Shown: piece by piece, positions 14,939 to 22,830 of the stretch
How positions within the stretch are numbered: the first letter of the stretch is position 1
How the letters are laid out: each line of letters opens with the position of its first letter
Origin: Clostridiales bacterium UBA1763
GTDB lineage: Bacteria; Bacillota; Clostridia; Oscillospirales; Oscillospiraceae
Direction: 5' to 3'
Assembly (NCBI GenBank): GCA_002314685.1
Contig: DCHB01000076.1
Location: 4,514 to 29,393 of the forward strand
DNA length: 24,880 bases
Translations under genes and position numbers: made by a program
Notes under the pieces: model-generated
Database searches by the model: none
Told to the model about the DNA's origin: nothing
Seen by the model: the letters and a program-made list of their open reading frames with translations, nothing else

Positions 14939-15820
14939 TCAGTAGATGTCGTTATAGACCTTCTCGGGCGGCACCTCAAGAAGTGAGGGCTCGGAAATGA
15001 AGCGGTGCATATACTTAAACACGGTTGCGTAATAATGCCCGTCAACAATGCGCTCGTCAAGAGTGAATTTTGCATCGACATACTTATTCTCATCAACGGT
15101 ACCGTTGTGGTTAATTTCGTAGGCATGACGCTTTGCACCGAATGCAATAAACACGGGCAGAGTGCCGAAGTTGTAAATGTGATGATAAACGGGACCGATG
15201 CCGAGCGAGCCGAGGTCGGTAATAATCATCGAGCCGTGGAAGGGGCTGGCATCGAGAAGCTTTTTGGGAAGCCAGCCTAAGTAGTCGGCGACCTTAAGAA
15301 GCCATACGGCAAAGCGGATAATAAAGCGGGGGAGCTTTACAAACTTATTTGCAATTTCCTCGGTCTTATTCGCTTCCTCAGAGGATTTGATTTTCTCAAT
15401 CTCTCTGTTCATCTTGCGGTAAACATCGAATATCGTGTCGGTCGGCTCAAATGCGACCTTGATTGTAGTCTCGCTTGCATCAACCTCAAGACTGCGCTTG
15501 ACGGCGAGGACGACCTCAATCTGATTGTGCGAATAAATGCGTCTGCCTGCCACAAAGCGGTTGAGCGCGGGCATATAAGCAACTGTGCGGATATATGCGG
15601 CGATGATAAGATGAAGCATACCGATGCCCTTATATCCGTTTTGACGCTGAGCTCTGAACCAATGCTCGGCGTTTGAAATTTCAAAAGAATCCTCATACTG
15701 AATGAGGGCGTCGTTTCTCTGTGCCATAATAAAGGGGATGAAATTGAAAAAGCCGCTTAGCGAGCGAACGCGTCTTCCGTCGGCACGGTCACCGCTGCGC
15801 TTTTTGTACCTGTTTGCCAT
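14939..15820 (-). CDS. Stand-alone E2/CAT-like acyltransferase-fold protein lacking the catalytic His
   Basis: The 293-aa protein resembles the C-terminal catalytic domain of 2-oxo acid dehydrogenase E2 subunits and chloramphenicol acetyltransferase. It has no lipoyl or E1/E3-binding domain. E2-like features are LNRFVAGRRIY (87-97), SMIITDLGSLGIGPVYH (197-213) and, near the C terminus, LDERIVDGHYYA (254-265). In active enzymes that last motif is DHRxxDG; here the His position is E256, while D260 and G261 remain. I chose the ATG at 15820 because CGGAGG lies 5 bp upstream; an upstream in-frame ATG at 15853 lacks such a site. No E1 or E3 gene is nearby. It may be a non-canonical transferase or a binding protein. 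Confidence 0.75.
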   Translation of the reverse strand: MANRYKKRSGDRADGRRVRSLSGFFNFIPFIMAQRNDALIQYEDSFEISNAEHWFRAQRQNGYKGIGMLHLIIAAYIRTVAYMPALNRFVAGRRIYSHNQIEVVLAVKRSLEVDASETTIKVAFEPTDTIFDVYRKMNREIEKIKSSEEANKTEEIANKFVKLPRFIIRFAVWLLKVADYLGWLPKKLLDASPFHGSMIITDLGSLGIGPVYHHIYNFGTLPVFIAFGAKRHAYEINHNGTVDENKYVDAKFTLDERIVDGHYYATVFKYMHRFISEPSLLEVPPEKVYNDIY

Positions 15821-15877
15821 AATAGCCTCCGAGTAAATTAAAAAATATTTCAAATTTTTTATTTATATATTACTTGC

Positions 15878-15906
15878 ATTATATAAGCATTGACTTTGTT
15901 TTTCAA
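15878..15906 (-). promoter_or_regulatory. Strong promoter for the E2-like gene
   Basis: On the minus strand TTGAAA (15901-15906) and a perfect TATAAT (15878-15883) are 17 bp apart. The predicted start near 15871 gives a leader of about 50 nt before the ATG at 15820. Confidence 0.75.
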
Positions 15907-15946
15907 GATATATTTTGTGAATTTTTAGCGCAGGTGCACAGTTCAA

Positions 15947-15972
15947 AAATCGACATATAGGTATGCCGATTT
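15947..15972. promoter_or_regulatory. 26-bp imperfect dyad between divergent promoters
   Basis: AAATCG-A-CATA (15947-15957) and TATG-C-CGATTT (15962-15972) pair in 10 of 11 positions around TAGG. There is no T-run. It lies about 41 bp upstream of the leftward -35 and 17 bp upstream of the rightward TTGACA, a fitting place for a repressor or activator site. Confidence 0.45.
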
Positions 15973-15989
15973 CGAAAGTTGATAATATA

Positions 15990-16018
15990 TTGACAAACTC
16001 GAAAAATCATGCTAATAT
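15990..16018 (+). promoter_or_regulatory. Candidate distal promoter P1 for the ntp operon
   Basis: A consensus TTGACA (15990-15995) and TAATAT (16013-16018) are 17 bp apart. The transcript would start near 16025 and carry a leader of about 274 nt before ntpF. Confidence 0.6.
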
Positions 16019-16210
16019 CCTTAAAAAACTATGATAATATTTTAACAAGCACATTGTGAAAAAATACCCATTACCGCAAAAAAATGTGTTAAATTGCAAA
16101 CTATTTTGGAAAATCAAGGCTTTGCGCCGTGTTAAAAAATAAGCAATAAATTGACAGTTTTCAGACAATCCGATTGCCTTGTTTTTGTCAATGAAATTAC
16201 CAAAAAAGCC

Positions 16211-16239
16211 TTGTTTTTCAACGCTTTTTTTGTTATTAT
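16211..16239 (+). promoter_or_regulatory. Candidate proximal promoter P2 for the ntp operon
   Basis: TTGTTT (16211-16216) and TATTAT (16234-16239) are 17 bp apart, with TGT directly before the -10 as an extended element. The start would be near 16246, about 53 nt before the ntpF ATG. Confidence 0.6.
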
Positions 16240-16298
16240 GCACACATAATTAAAATAACAAATTAAAAGGAATAATTACAGCGAAAGGGGGACGCGAT

Positions 16299-16613
16299 AT
16301 GTCGTTTGAAGCAATAGCCTCGGTAAGCTTGGCAGAGCAGGAAGCACAGCAGATAATAGATGCTGCGCAGGTAAATGCAAAAAAGCTTATAGCTGCCGCA
16401 AATGCTGAGGGAGAGGCATTACTTGCAGACGCCGTCAAGCGCGCCAAAGCCGAGTTTGAGGAGCTAAACCTTATAACGAGAGCGAAGGCAAAGGATGAAG
16501 TTGAAAAAATAAATAGTGCTGCCGAGAATAAAATTGCGGTACTTAATGCCAGAGCCGACAGAAAGCTTGACGAAGCGGCGGCTATGGTTGCAGAAAGGAT
16601 CGTGAATAGCTGA
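16299..16613 (+). CDS. ntpF: V-type ATPase peripheral-stalk subunit (NtpF; G/H type)
   Basis: This 104-aa Ala/Glu/Lys-rich protein is almost entirely predicted helix with a repeating pattern suited to a coiled coil. It matches the small G/H stalk subunit that pairs with subunit E to link the V1 head to the membrane part. Typical pieces are LAEQEAQQIIDAAQ (11-24) and a hydrophobic C-terminal repeat. The ATG at 16299 has AAAGGGGG 7 bp upstream. It is the first gene of the operon, as in E. hirae. Sequence conservation in this subunit is low, so the call relies on position and composition. Confidence 0.85.
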   Translation: MSFEAIASVSLAEQEAQQIIDAAQVNAKKLIAAANAEGEALLADAVKRAKAEFEELNLITRAKAKDEVEKINSAAENKIAVLNARADRKLDEAAAMVAERIVNS

Positions 16614-18554
16614 ATGGCCATTGAAAAAATGAAAAAGCTGCGGCTAATGGCTGTTCGTTCGCAGAAAGAGGATATCTTAACCGAACTCATGCGACTCGGC
16701 TGTGTGGAAGTCAGCGAGCCCAATGAGAGCTTGGATATTGCGGTCTCAACCGAAAGCAGTCAGCTTGTCACTTACAGGACACAGCAGGCATTAGCTTTGC
16801 AGGCACTTGCAATTGCCGACAGATATGTACCCGTAAAGGGCAAGCTGTTGGCGGCAAAGCCGGAGATCAGCATAGAGCAAATTCTCGACGAGGACTCGCT
16901 TTTGCCCGCGCTCGAGCTTGCTCAGAGTCTCGTGAGTGCCGATGAAAAGATTAAACGCATCGGTGCCGATGAGAGCAGACTGCGCGGCGTGTGTCAGTCA
17001 CTCGAGCCGTGGCTTGAGCTGAATGAGCCCCTTGAATGTAAGGGCACAGAGCACTGCGCATTTGTCCTCGGCGGATTGCCTGCGGCAATTCCCGCAGAGA
17101 CAGTCGCGGCGGCACTGTATGAGCAGGTTGACGAGTCTGAAATGTTCGTAATATCCTCGGACAAGGACCAGCATTATATCGCACTTGTGTGCACGAGAGA
17201 GTATCTCGGCACCGCACTCGAAGCATTAAGAGAATACGGCTTTGCGCTTGCATCCTTCAGCGGAATGAAGGGTGCAGCGGCGCAGATAACAGCCGAAACA
17301 AACGCAGAGCTTGAAAAGCTTGCCTCGGAAAAAGACGCGCAGGTCGAAACGATTTGCAAGCTGTCGGAGGAAAGGCAGGAGCTCAAGCTGTGTTCGGATA
17401 AGCTGAACGCAAAGATTGCCTGCGCCGAGGCTGAGGAAAACGTTTTCGGCGTGAAGAGCACGGTTGCAATCGAGGGCTGGGCACTCGCGAGAATGGTACC
17501 CGAGCTTGAGGCACTGCTCGAAAAATACGACTGTGCCTACGAGTTTGAGGACCCCGCCGAGGAGGAATATCCCGACGTACCCGTTAAGCTCCGCAACAAT
17601 AAGATAAGCAATGCGCTTAACATGGTAACGAATATGTATAGCCTGCCTGCCTATGACGGCGTTGACCCGAACCCGCTTATGGCACCGTTCTTCATTCTGT
17701 TCTACGGATTGATGATGGCGGATATGGGCTACGGACTTATCATGATAGCCGCGGCGATAGTTGCACTGAAAAAGATAAAGCCCAAGGAGGGCACGCTCTC
17801 CTTCTGCCAGCTTCTTCTTTACGGCGGAATTTCAACCTTCGTAATGGGCGCTATAACGGGCGGCTTCTTCGGTGACGCACTCGAAAAAATCGGCGTAATC
17901 CTCGGCAAGCCCGAGGGCTGGGGAGTGCTTCCCGCACTGTTCTCACCGCTTAACGACACGATTTATGTCCTGCTCGGAGCCATGGTACTCGGTGTAATTC
18001 ATCTGAATACGGGCATGGTTATAAACTTCGTTGAAAAGCTCAAGCGCAAAGAGGTTGCAAGCGCAATCTTTGAAGAAGGCGCACTTTGGGTGATGCTCGT
18101 CGGCGGCGTGCTGTTCGCACTCGACAAGGTCGGTGTGCTTGCAAACGGCATAGGCAAGATTATTTTAATAGTCGGCACCGTGATGCTGTTTTACGGCGGC
18201 ACCCGTGAGGCGAAGGGCTTCGCAAAGTTCACGAGCATATTCGCAACACTTTATAATACCGCGACGGGCTGGCTGGGTGACATTCTCTCCTACTCGCGAA
18301 TTATGGCACTCATGCTCGCAGGCTCGGTTATCGCATCGGTATTCAATACAATCGGCGGCATAGCAAACAGTCTGTGGCTGTTTATCCCCGTGTTCCTCGT
18401 AGGTCACGCACTCAACTTTGCACTAAACCTGCTCGGCTGTTATGTGCACGACCTTCGTCTGCAGTGTCTTGAATACTTCGGCAAATTCTACAAGGACGGC
18501 GGCAGAGCCTTTAAGCCGCTTGCAATAAAAACAAAATATTACGATGTAGTATAA
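16614..18554 (+). CDS. ntpI: V-type ATPase subunit I (a subunit, membrane stator)
   Basis: Subunit I forms the ion path beside the rotor ring and anchors the peripheral stalks. The 646-aa protein has a soluble N-terminal half (about 1-350, with a helical segment at 228-275) and a C-terminal membrane half with seven or eight helices starting near LMAPFFILFYGLMMADMGYG (355-374). The essential ring-facing arginine is R562 in LSYSRIMALMLAG; a second conserved Arg is R615 in VHDLRLQCLEYFGKF. Length is close to E. hirae NtpI (about 660 aa). The ATG follows the ntpF stop with no spacer, and AAAGGA is 14 bp upstream, so translation likely depends on ntpF. Confidence 0.95.
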   Translation: MAIEKMKKLRLMAVRSQKEDILTELMRLGCVEVSEPNESLDIAVSTESSQLVTYRTQQALALQALAIADRYVPVKGKLLAAKPEISIEQILDEDSLLPALELAQSLVSADEKIKRIGADESRLRGVCQSLEPWLELNEPLECKGTEHCAFVLGGLPAAIPAETVAAALYEQVDESEMFVISSDKDQHYIALVCTREYLGTALEALREYGFALASFSGMKGAAAQITAETNAELEKLASEKDAQVETICKLSEERQELKLCSDKLNAKIACAEAEENVFGVKSTVAIEGWALARMVPELEALLEKYDCAYEFEDPAEEEYPDVPVKLRNNKISNALNMVTNMYSLPAYDGVDPNPLMAPFFILFYGLMMADMGYGLIMIAAAIVALKKIKPKEGTLSFCQLLLYGGISTFVMGAITGGFFGDALEKIGVILGKPEGWGVLPALFSPLNDTIYVLLGAMVLGVIHLNTGMVINFVEKLKRKEVASAIFEEGALWVMLVGGVLFALDKVGVLANGIGKIILIVGTVMLFYGGTREAKGFAKFTSIFATLYNTATGWLGDILSYSRIMALMLAGSVIASVFNTIGGIANSLWLFIPVFLVGHALNFALNLLGCYVHDLRLQCLEYFGKFYKDGGRAFKPLAIKTKYYDVV

Positions 18555-18573
18555 AAAACAGGAGGAATATATA

Positions 18574-19059
18574 ATGGAATTCTTATTTGCACATACTGGT
18601 CTTGCAATAGGCCTTCTCGGCGCGGCACTCGCCGCTTGTCTCGCAGGCGCAGGCTCTGCAATTGGTACAGGTATCGCAGGTGAAGCGGGCGCAGGTCTCG
18701 TAACAGAGGACCCCGCAAAGTTCGGTAAGGCAATGATTCTTCAGGTTATCCCCGGCACTCAGGGCCTCTACGGTCTGGTCGTATTCTTCTTCGCAATCAT
18801 GCGCATGGGAATGCTTGACGGCACCTCAGTTGACCTCAGCTTCGTTGACGGCTGCCGCTACTTCGCAGCCTGTATGCCCATAGCAATAGCAGGTCTTATC
18901 TCCGCAGTCGCACAAGGCAAGGTTGCAGCCGCATCCGTTAACCTGCTTGCAAAGAATCCCGACCACTGGGCAAAGGGCATGATTCTCTGCATCACCGTTG
19001 AGTTCTACGCTATTCTGTCTCTGCTTGCATCTATGATTATGCTCCTCCAGCTTCGATAA
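18574..19059 (+). CDS. ntpK: V-type ATPase rotor ring proteolipid, subunit K, with Na+-binding signature
   Basis: NtpK subunits form the membrane rotor ring that carries ions. The 161-aa protein is the duplicated four-helix form, with matching GAGSAIGTG and AQGKVAAAS segments. Aligned by eye with E. hirae NtpK, residues that bind Na+ there (L61, T64, Q65, Q110, E139) correspond to I59, T62, Q63, Q114 and E143; the motifs are IPGTQGLYG (59-67) and ITVEFYAIL (140-148). All side-chain ligands are kept, so I infer Na+ coupling. A strong GGAGG lies 8 bp upstream, suiting the roughly ten copies needed per enzyme. It sits 19 bp after ntpI. Confidence 0.96.
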   Translation: MEFLFAHTGLAIGLLGAALAACLAGAGSAIGTGIAGEAGAGLVTEDPAKFGKAMILQVIPGTQGLYGLVVFFFAIMRMGMLDGTSVDLSFVDGCRYFAACMPIAIAGLISAVAQGKVAAASVNLLAKNPDHWAKGMILCITVEFYAILSLLASMIMLLQLR

Positions 19060-19092
19060 AAGCGGAAATTAGATGAAAAGGCAGGACCTGAC

Positions 19093-19692
19093 ATGAAAGG
19101 CACGGAAAAAATAATTGCACATATAAAAGCAGATGCCGAAGCCGAAGCTCAGGCCGTTATTGCAAAGGCCTTGCAGGAGGCGGAAGCCATCAGCGCAAAG
19201 GATAAAAAAGCGGCGCAGGACGAGTACGAGAAGTGCATCCGCGCAGGTCAGACCGAGTGCGAGGCATATTTCGAGCGCGAAAAGCGCGTTGCCGAGATGG
19301 AGGCAAAAAAGAGTGTGCTTCAGGCAAAGCAGGACAGAGTTTCCGCAGTGTTTGACAAGGCACTTGAGCAACTCTGCGCAATGCCCGCAGAGGCTTATGC
19401 GGCATTCCTCGCAAAGAAGGCGGCATCGGCATCCGAAGGCGGAGACGAGCAGCTCATCTTCAACGCGCGCGATAAGGGCACGGTTGCCGCAGAGGTAATC
19501 GCACAGGCAAATGCACTTTTAACCGCCGCAGGTAAGGCGGGCAAGCTCGCCGTTTCCGAAAAAACGGGCGAGTTTGCAGGCGGCTTCGTACTGACAAAGG
19601 GCGGCATTGAAACAAACTGCACCCTTGAAACTCTCGTTGAAATGAGCAGAAACGACATGGTCGCACCCGTTGCGGCAGTGTTGTTTGAATAA
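19093..19692 (+). CDS. ntpE: V-type ATPase peripheral-stalk subunit E
   Basis: Subunit E pairs with the NtpF-type subunit in the peripheral stalk and binds the top of the A3B3 head. The 199-aa protein has an N-terminal Ala/Glu/Lys-rich coiled coil (about 1-90, from KIIAHIKADAEAEAQAVI) and a C-terminal globular region with GKLAVSEKTGEFAGGFVLTK and ETNCTLETLVEMSR, typical of the family. Length is normal. AGGA lies 6 bp before the ATG, a moderate site. The gaps to ntpK (33 bp) and ntpC (35 bp) contain no terminator, so it is cotranscribed. Confidence 0.92.
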   Translation: MKGTEKIIAHIKADAEAEAQAVIAKALQEAEAISAKDKKAAQDEYEKCIRAGQTECEAYFEREKRVAEMEAKKSVLQAKQDRVSAVFDKALEQLCAMPAEAYAAFLAKKAASASEGGDEQLIFNARDKGTVAAEVIAQANALLTAAGKAGKLAVSEKTGEFAGGFVLTKGGIETNCTLETLVEMSRNDMVAPVAAVLFE

Positions 19693-19727
19693 GCCGCAAT
19701 CCAAATCCCGAACAGGGAGGTAAGAAA

Positions 19728-20732
19728 TTGGCAAACAGAAAGATTGAAAATAAGGACTACCTGTATCTTTCGGCAATGCTCAGAGCGCGTGAGGCAAAAA
19801 TGCTCTCCCGCGAAAAGGCTGAGCGCATGATAGACGCACCGAGCTTTGAGGATGCCGCAAAGATGCTTTCCGACTGCGGATACCCCGATATGTCGGAGAT
19901 GAATGCGAAGCAGGTTGAAGCGACACTTTCAAAGTGCAGAGACGATGTCTTCTCGGAGCTTGCACGAATGGCACCCGACAAGGAGCTTGTCGATGTTTTC
20001 CGCATAAAGTATGACTATCACAACGCAAAAACGCTGATTAAGTCCGAGGCGGCAGAGCTTGACCGAAAGGATCTGCTCTCCGACGGCGGCAGAGTAGTGC
20101 CCGCAAAGCTTTCCGATGCCCTCGTTAATGAGGACTATCGCGGTGTACCCGATAAGCTCGGCAAGGCAATGGCGGAGGCAAAATCGGTGTTAAACCGCAC
20201 CGCAAATCCTCAGCTTGCGGACTTTGTGCTTGATAATGCTTACTTTGCGGAGCTCGCGGATATAGCTCAAAAGCTCGGCAGTGCATTTTTGAAGGGCTAC
20301 ACCGAGACGCTTATAGACAGCGCAAACCTGAGAACGGCAGTTCGCACGGTGCGTATGCAAAAGAGTGTAGATTTTCTCAAAACCGCACTCGTTGCAGGCG
20401 GCGGAGTTGATACGGCACGCATAATTGCGGCGTCATCCTCACCCGAAACGCTCGCGACGGTGTATGCGACAAGCGATTTTTCAAAGGCGGCACAGCTCGG
20501 CGCTCAGGCGTGCACAGGGGGACGCATGACTGCATTTGAGCTTGAGTGCGACAATGCCGTTACGGAGTATATGACCCGCGCAAGGCTCGTAGCCTTCGGC
20601 GAGGCGCCCGTGATTGCATATCTTGCCGCGGTTGAAAACGAAATCACGACTGTCAGAATGATTCTTACAGGTCGTCTCGCGGGAATAGCTCCCGACACTA
20701 TAAGGGAAAGGCTGCGTGATTTTTATGCTTAA
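19728..20732 (+). CDS. ntpC: V-type ATPase subunit C (d subunit, rotor socket)
   Basis: This subunit is the funnel-shaped adaptor that joins the central shaft to the top of the K ring. The 334-aa helical protein begins with the family-typical KDYLYLSAMLRAREAKML (10-27) and keeps the duplicated helical pattern, for example RIKYDYHNAKTLIK in the first half and VENEITTVRMILTGRLAG near the end. The start is a TTG with GGGAGG 7 bp upstream, and homology begins within a few residues, so the start is well supported. Its 3' end overlaps ntpG. Confidence 0.93.
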   Translation: MANRKIENKDYLYLSAMLRAREAKMLSREKAERMIDAPSFEDAAKMLSDCGYPDMSEMNAKQVEATLSKCRDDVFSELARMAPDKELVDVFRIKYDYHNAKTLIKSEAAELDRKDLLSDGGRVVPAKLSDALVNEDYRGVPDKLGKAMAEAKSVLNRTANPQLADFVLDNAYFAELADIAQKLGSAFLKGYTETLIDSANLRTAVRTVRMQKSVDFLKTALVAGGGVDTARIIAASSSPETLATVYATSDFSKAAQLGAQACTGGRMTAFELECDNAVTEYMTRARLVAFGEAPVIAYLAAVENEITTVRMILTGRLAGIAPDTIRERLRDFYA

Positions 20733-21048
20733 GATTGCAGTCATGGGCGGCAGAGAAACTGTCATGGGCTTCACAGCCCTCGGACTTGAGGCCTATCCCG
20801 TAGCCGACGGCACAGAGGCAAGGCAGATTTTCAAAACCCTCACAAGAGACAGAGACGATGTTGCAATAATCTACATCGAGGAAAATCTCGCGCAGGAGCT
20901 AAGCGCTGAAATAGATAAATTCAAGGACAGCCCGAAGCCTGCGATTATACTTATCCCCGGCAGAGAGGGCAGTCTCGGTATGGGCCTGTCGGCACTCAAC
21001 GCCGCAGTAGAGCGTGCAATAGGCACGAATATCCTTGAAAACAATTAA
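20725..21048 (+). CDS. ntpG: V-type ATPase subunit F (NtpG, central shaft)
   Basis: Subunit F binds subunit D in the central rotor shaft. The 107-aa protein starts MLKIAVMGGRETVMGFTALG, matching the family opening, and contains VAIIYIEENLAQEL and PAIILIPGREGSLG. Length is usual. The ATG at 20725 fits the family start, overlapping ntpC by 8 bp. A GTG at 20716 is closer to the AAAGG at 20707-20711 and would add three residues, so the exact start is uncertain. ntpA follows after 12 bp. Confidence 0.93.
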   Translation: MLKIAVMGGRETVMGFTALGLEAYPVADGTEARQIFKTLTRDRDDVAIIYIEENLAQELSAEIDKFKDSPKPAIILIPGREGSLGMGLSALNAAVERAIGTNILENN

Positions 21049-21060
21049 GGAGAGAAAACA

Positions 21061-22830
21061 ATGAGCGGAACAATAACTAAGGTCTCGGGACCTCTTGTTG
21101 TGGCAACGGGCTTGGCTGATGCCAATGTATCCGATGTCGTCAGAGTAGGCTCACAGAGACTTATCGGCGAAATACTTAACATGACGGGCGATAACGCCTC
21201 GATTCAGGTTTACGAGGAGACCTCGGGTGTCGGTCCCGGTGCTGTTGTTGAGAGCACGGGTATGCCGATGTCTGTTGAGCTCGGACCGGGTATGCTTGAG
21301 AATATCTACGACGGTATTCAGAGACCTCTGCCCGAAATAAGAGAAATGGTCGGCTCGACAATCAGCAGAGGTGTTGATGTCCCCGCACTCAACAGAGAAA
21401 AAATTTGGGAGTTTGTTCCCGTCGCAAAGGTCGGCGACAAGCTTCAGGCGGGCGATGTACTCGGCACCGTTCAGGAGACGAGCGCAATCCTGCACAAGAT
21501 AATGGTACCCCCTCAGCTTTCGGGTACGGTTGTCAGCATCGAGGCGGGCAGCTTCACCGTCACACAGACGGTTGCAGTGCTTGAGGCTGAGGACGGCGTA
21601 AAGCATGAGCTTACAATGATGCAGAAGTGGCCTGTCCGTATAAACCGCCCCTATGCAAAGAAGTTTATGCCCTCCCGTCCCATGAACTCGGGACAGCGTA
21701 TAGTCGACACGCTCTTCCCCATAGCAAAGGGCGGCACGGCGGCAGTTCCCGGCCCCTTCGGCTCGGGCAAGACCGTTGTTCAGCATCAGCTTGCAAAGTG
21801 GTCGGATGTTGACATAGTCGTTTACATCGGCTGCGGCGAACGCGGCAACGAGATGACCGACGTTCTCATGGAGTTCCCCGAGCTGACCGACCCGAGAAAC
21901 GGCGAGCCTCTGATGAAGAGAACCGTTCTTATAGCTAACACCTCCGATATGCCCGTTGCGGCTCGTGAGGCTTCCATATACACAGGCATCACAATCGCAG
22001 AATACTTCCGCGACATGGGCTACGATGTAGCCGTCCTCGCAGACTCAACCTCCCGCTGGGCAGAGGCTCTGCGTGAGATGTCGGGCAGACTCGAGGAGAT
22101 GCCCGGTGAAGAGGGCTACCCCGCATACCTCGCATCACGCATCGCACAGTTCTACGAAAGAGCTGGCTGTGTTGAGTGCCTCGGCTCCGATGAACGCCGC
22201 GGCTCAGTCACCGCAATCGGCGCGGTATCACCCCCGGGCGGCGATATTTCCGAGCCCGTCTCGCAGGCGACAATGAGAATTGTCAAGGTCTTCTGGGCAC
22301 TTGACTCCTCACTTGCCTATGCCCGTCACTTCCCCGCAATCAACTGGCTGACCTCGTACTCACTGTATGTTGACACTCTCGCACCGTGGTACAACGAGCA
22401 GTTCGGCGAAGTGTATATGACAAACCGCGACAAGGCGATGCACATTCTTCAGGAGGAAAACGAGCTTCAGGAAATCGTCCGCCTCGTCGGACAGGACGCA
22501 CTGAGCGCCGCAGACCGCCTGACCATGGAAACCGCAAAGATGCTGCGTGAGGACTTCCTCCAGCAGAACGCATTTGTCGATGAGGACGCATATTCCTCCT
22601 ACGGCAAGCAGTTTGAGCTTATGAATCTCATCTTAAGCTACGATGAAATGAGCCGTGCGGCACTCGATAAGGGCGTGCCCATGAAGAAGCTGTTTGAAAT
22701 CGAAGCAAAGGAAAAAATCGGTCGTGCAAAGATGGTCGCACCCGATAAGTACAAGGAAGAGTTCGCACAGATACTCAGCCAGATGAAGGCACAGATCGAA
22801 GAAGTAATTGCAGGAGGCGAAGAGGTATGA
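21061..22830 (+). CDS. ntpA: V-type ATPase catalytic subunit A
   Basis: Three A subunits hydrolyse ATP in the V1 head. The 589-aa protein has the N-terminal barrel, the A-specific insert (about 110-190), and the catalytic core with Walker A GPFGSGKT (231-238) and the glutamate switch region GCGERGNEMTDVLMEF with E260. K237 and E260 align with K238 and E261 of E. hirae NtpA. ADSTSRWAEALREMSGR and HFPAINWLTSYSLY are further signatures. Length is normal. AAGGAG lies 8 bp upstream. Its stop overlaps the ntpB start as ATGA, which supports equal A and B synthesis. Confidence 0.98.
   Translation: MSGTITKVSGPLVVATGLADANVSDVVRVGSQRLIGEILNMTGDNASIQVYEETSGVGPGAVVESTGMPMSVELGPGMLENIYDGIQRPLPEIREMVGSTISRGVDVPALNREKIWEFVPVAKVGDKLQAGDVLGTVQETSAILHKIMVPPQLSGTVVSIEAGSFTVTQTVAVLEAEDGVKHELTMMQKWPVRINRPYAKKFMPSRPMNSGQRIVDTLFPIAKGGTAAVPGPFGSGKTVVQHQLAKWSDVDIVVYIGCGERGNEMTDVLMEFPELTDPRNGEPLMKRTVLIANTSDMPVAAREASIYTGITIAEYFRDMGYDVAVLADSTSRWAEALREMSGRLEEMPGEEGYPAYLASRIAQFYERAGCVECLGSDERRGSVTAIGAVSPPGGDISEPVSQATMRIVKVFWALDSSLAYARHFPAINWLTSYSLYVDTLAPWYNEQFGEVYMTNRDKAMHILQEENELQEIVRLVGQDALSAADRLTMETAKMLREDFLQQNAFVDEDAYSSYGKQFELMNLILSYDEMSRAALDKGVPMKKLFEIEAKEKIGRAKMVAPDKYKEEFAQILSQMKAQIEEVIAGGEEV

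Larger units (their letters stand above)
15821..16298. other. 478-bp AT-rich intergenic region between divergent units
   Basis: No credible gene is seen here. The region holds the ribosome binding site (15826-15831, minus strand) and promoter of the leftward E2-like gene, a 26-bp imperfect dyad, and two candidate rightward promoters ahead of ntpF. Between the two rightward promoters, 16150-16192 can form a nested hairpin: outer ATTGAC/GTCAAT and inner CAAT-CCG-ATTG. AAAGGGGG at 16284-16291 is the ntpF ribosome binding site, 7 bp before its ATG. Confidence 0.8.

Noticed and set aside
16007..16243. A 78-codon leftward reading frame in the gap before the ATPase operon
   Set aside because: It starts with GTG, has no ribosome binding site, runs antisense through the candidate ntp promoters, and its protein is low-complexity Asn/Lys/Phe-rich as expected from AT-rich non-coding DNA.
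19073..19096. A seven-codon reading frame just before ntpE, ending in TGA that overlaps the ntpE ATG
   Set aside because: It could be a coupling leader peptide, but such short frames are frequent by chance and there is no strong ribosome binding site before it.
21151..21786. A 211-codon leftward frame inside ntpA
   Set aside because: It is antisense to a highly conserved ATPase subunit and has no motif or ribosome binding site.
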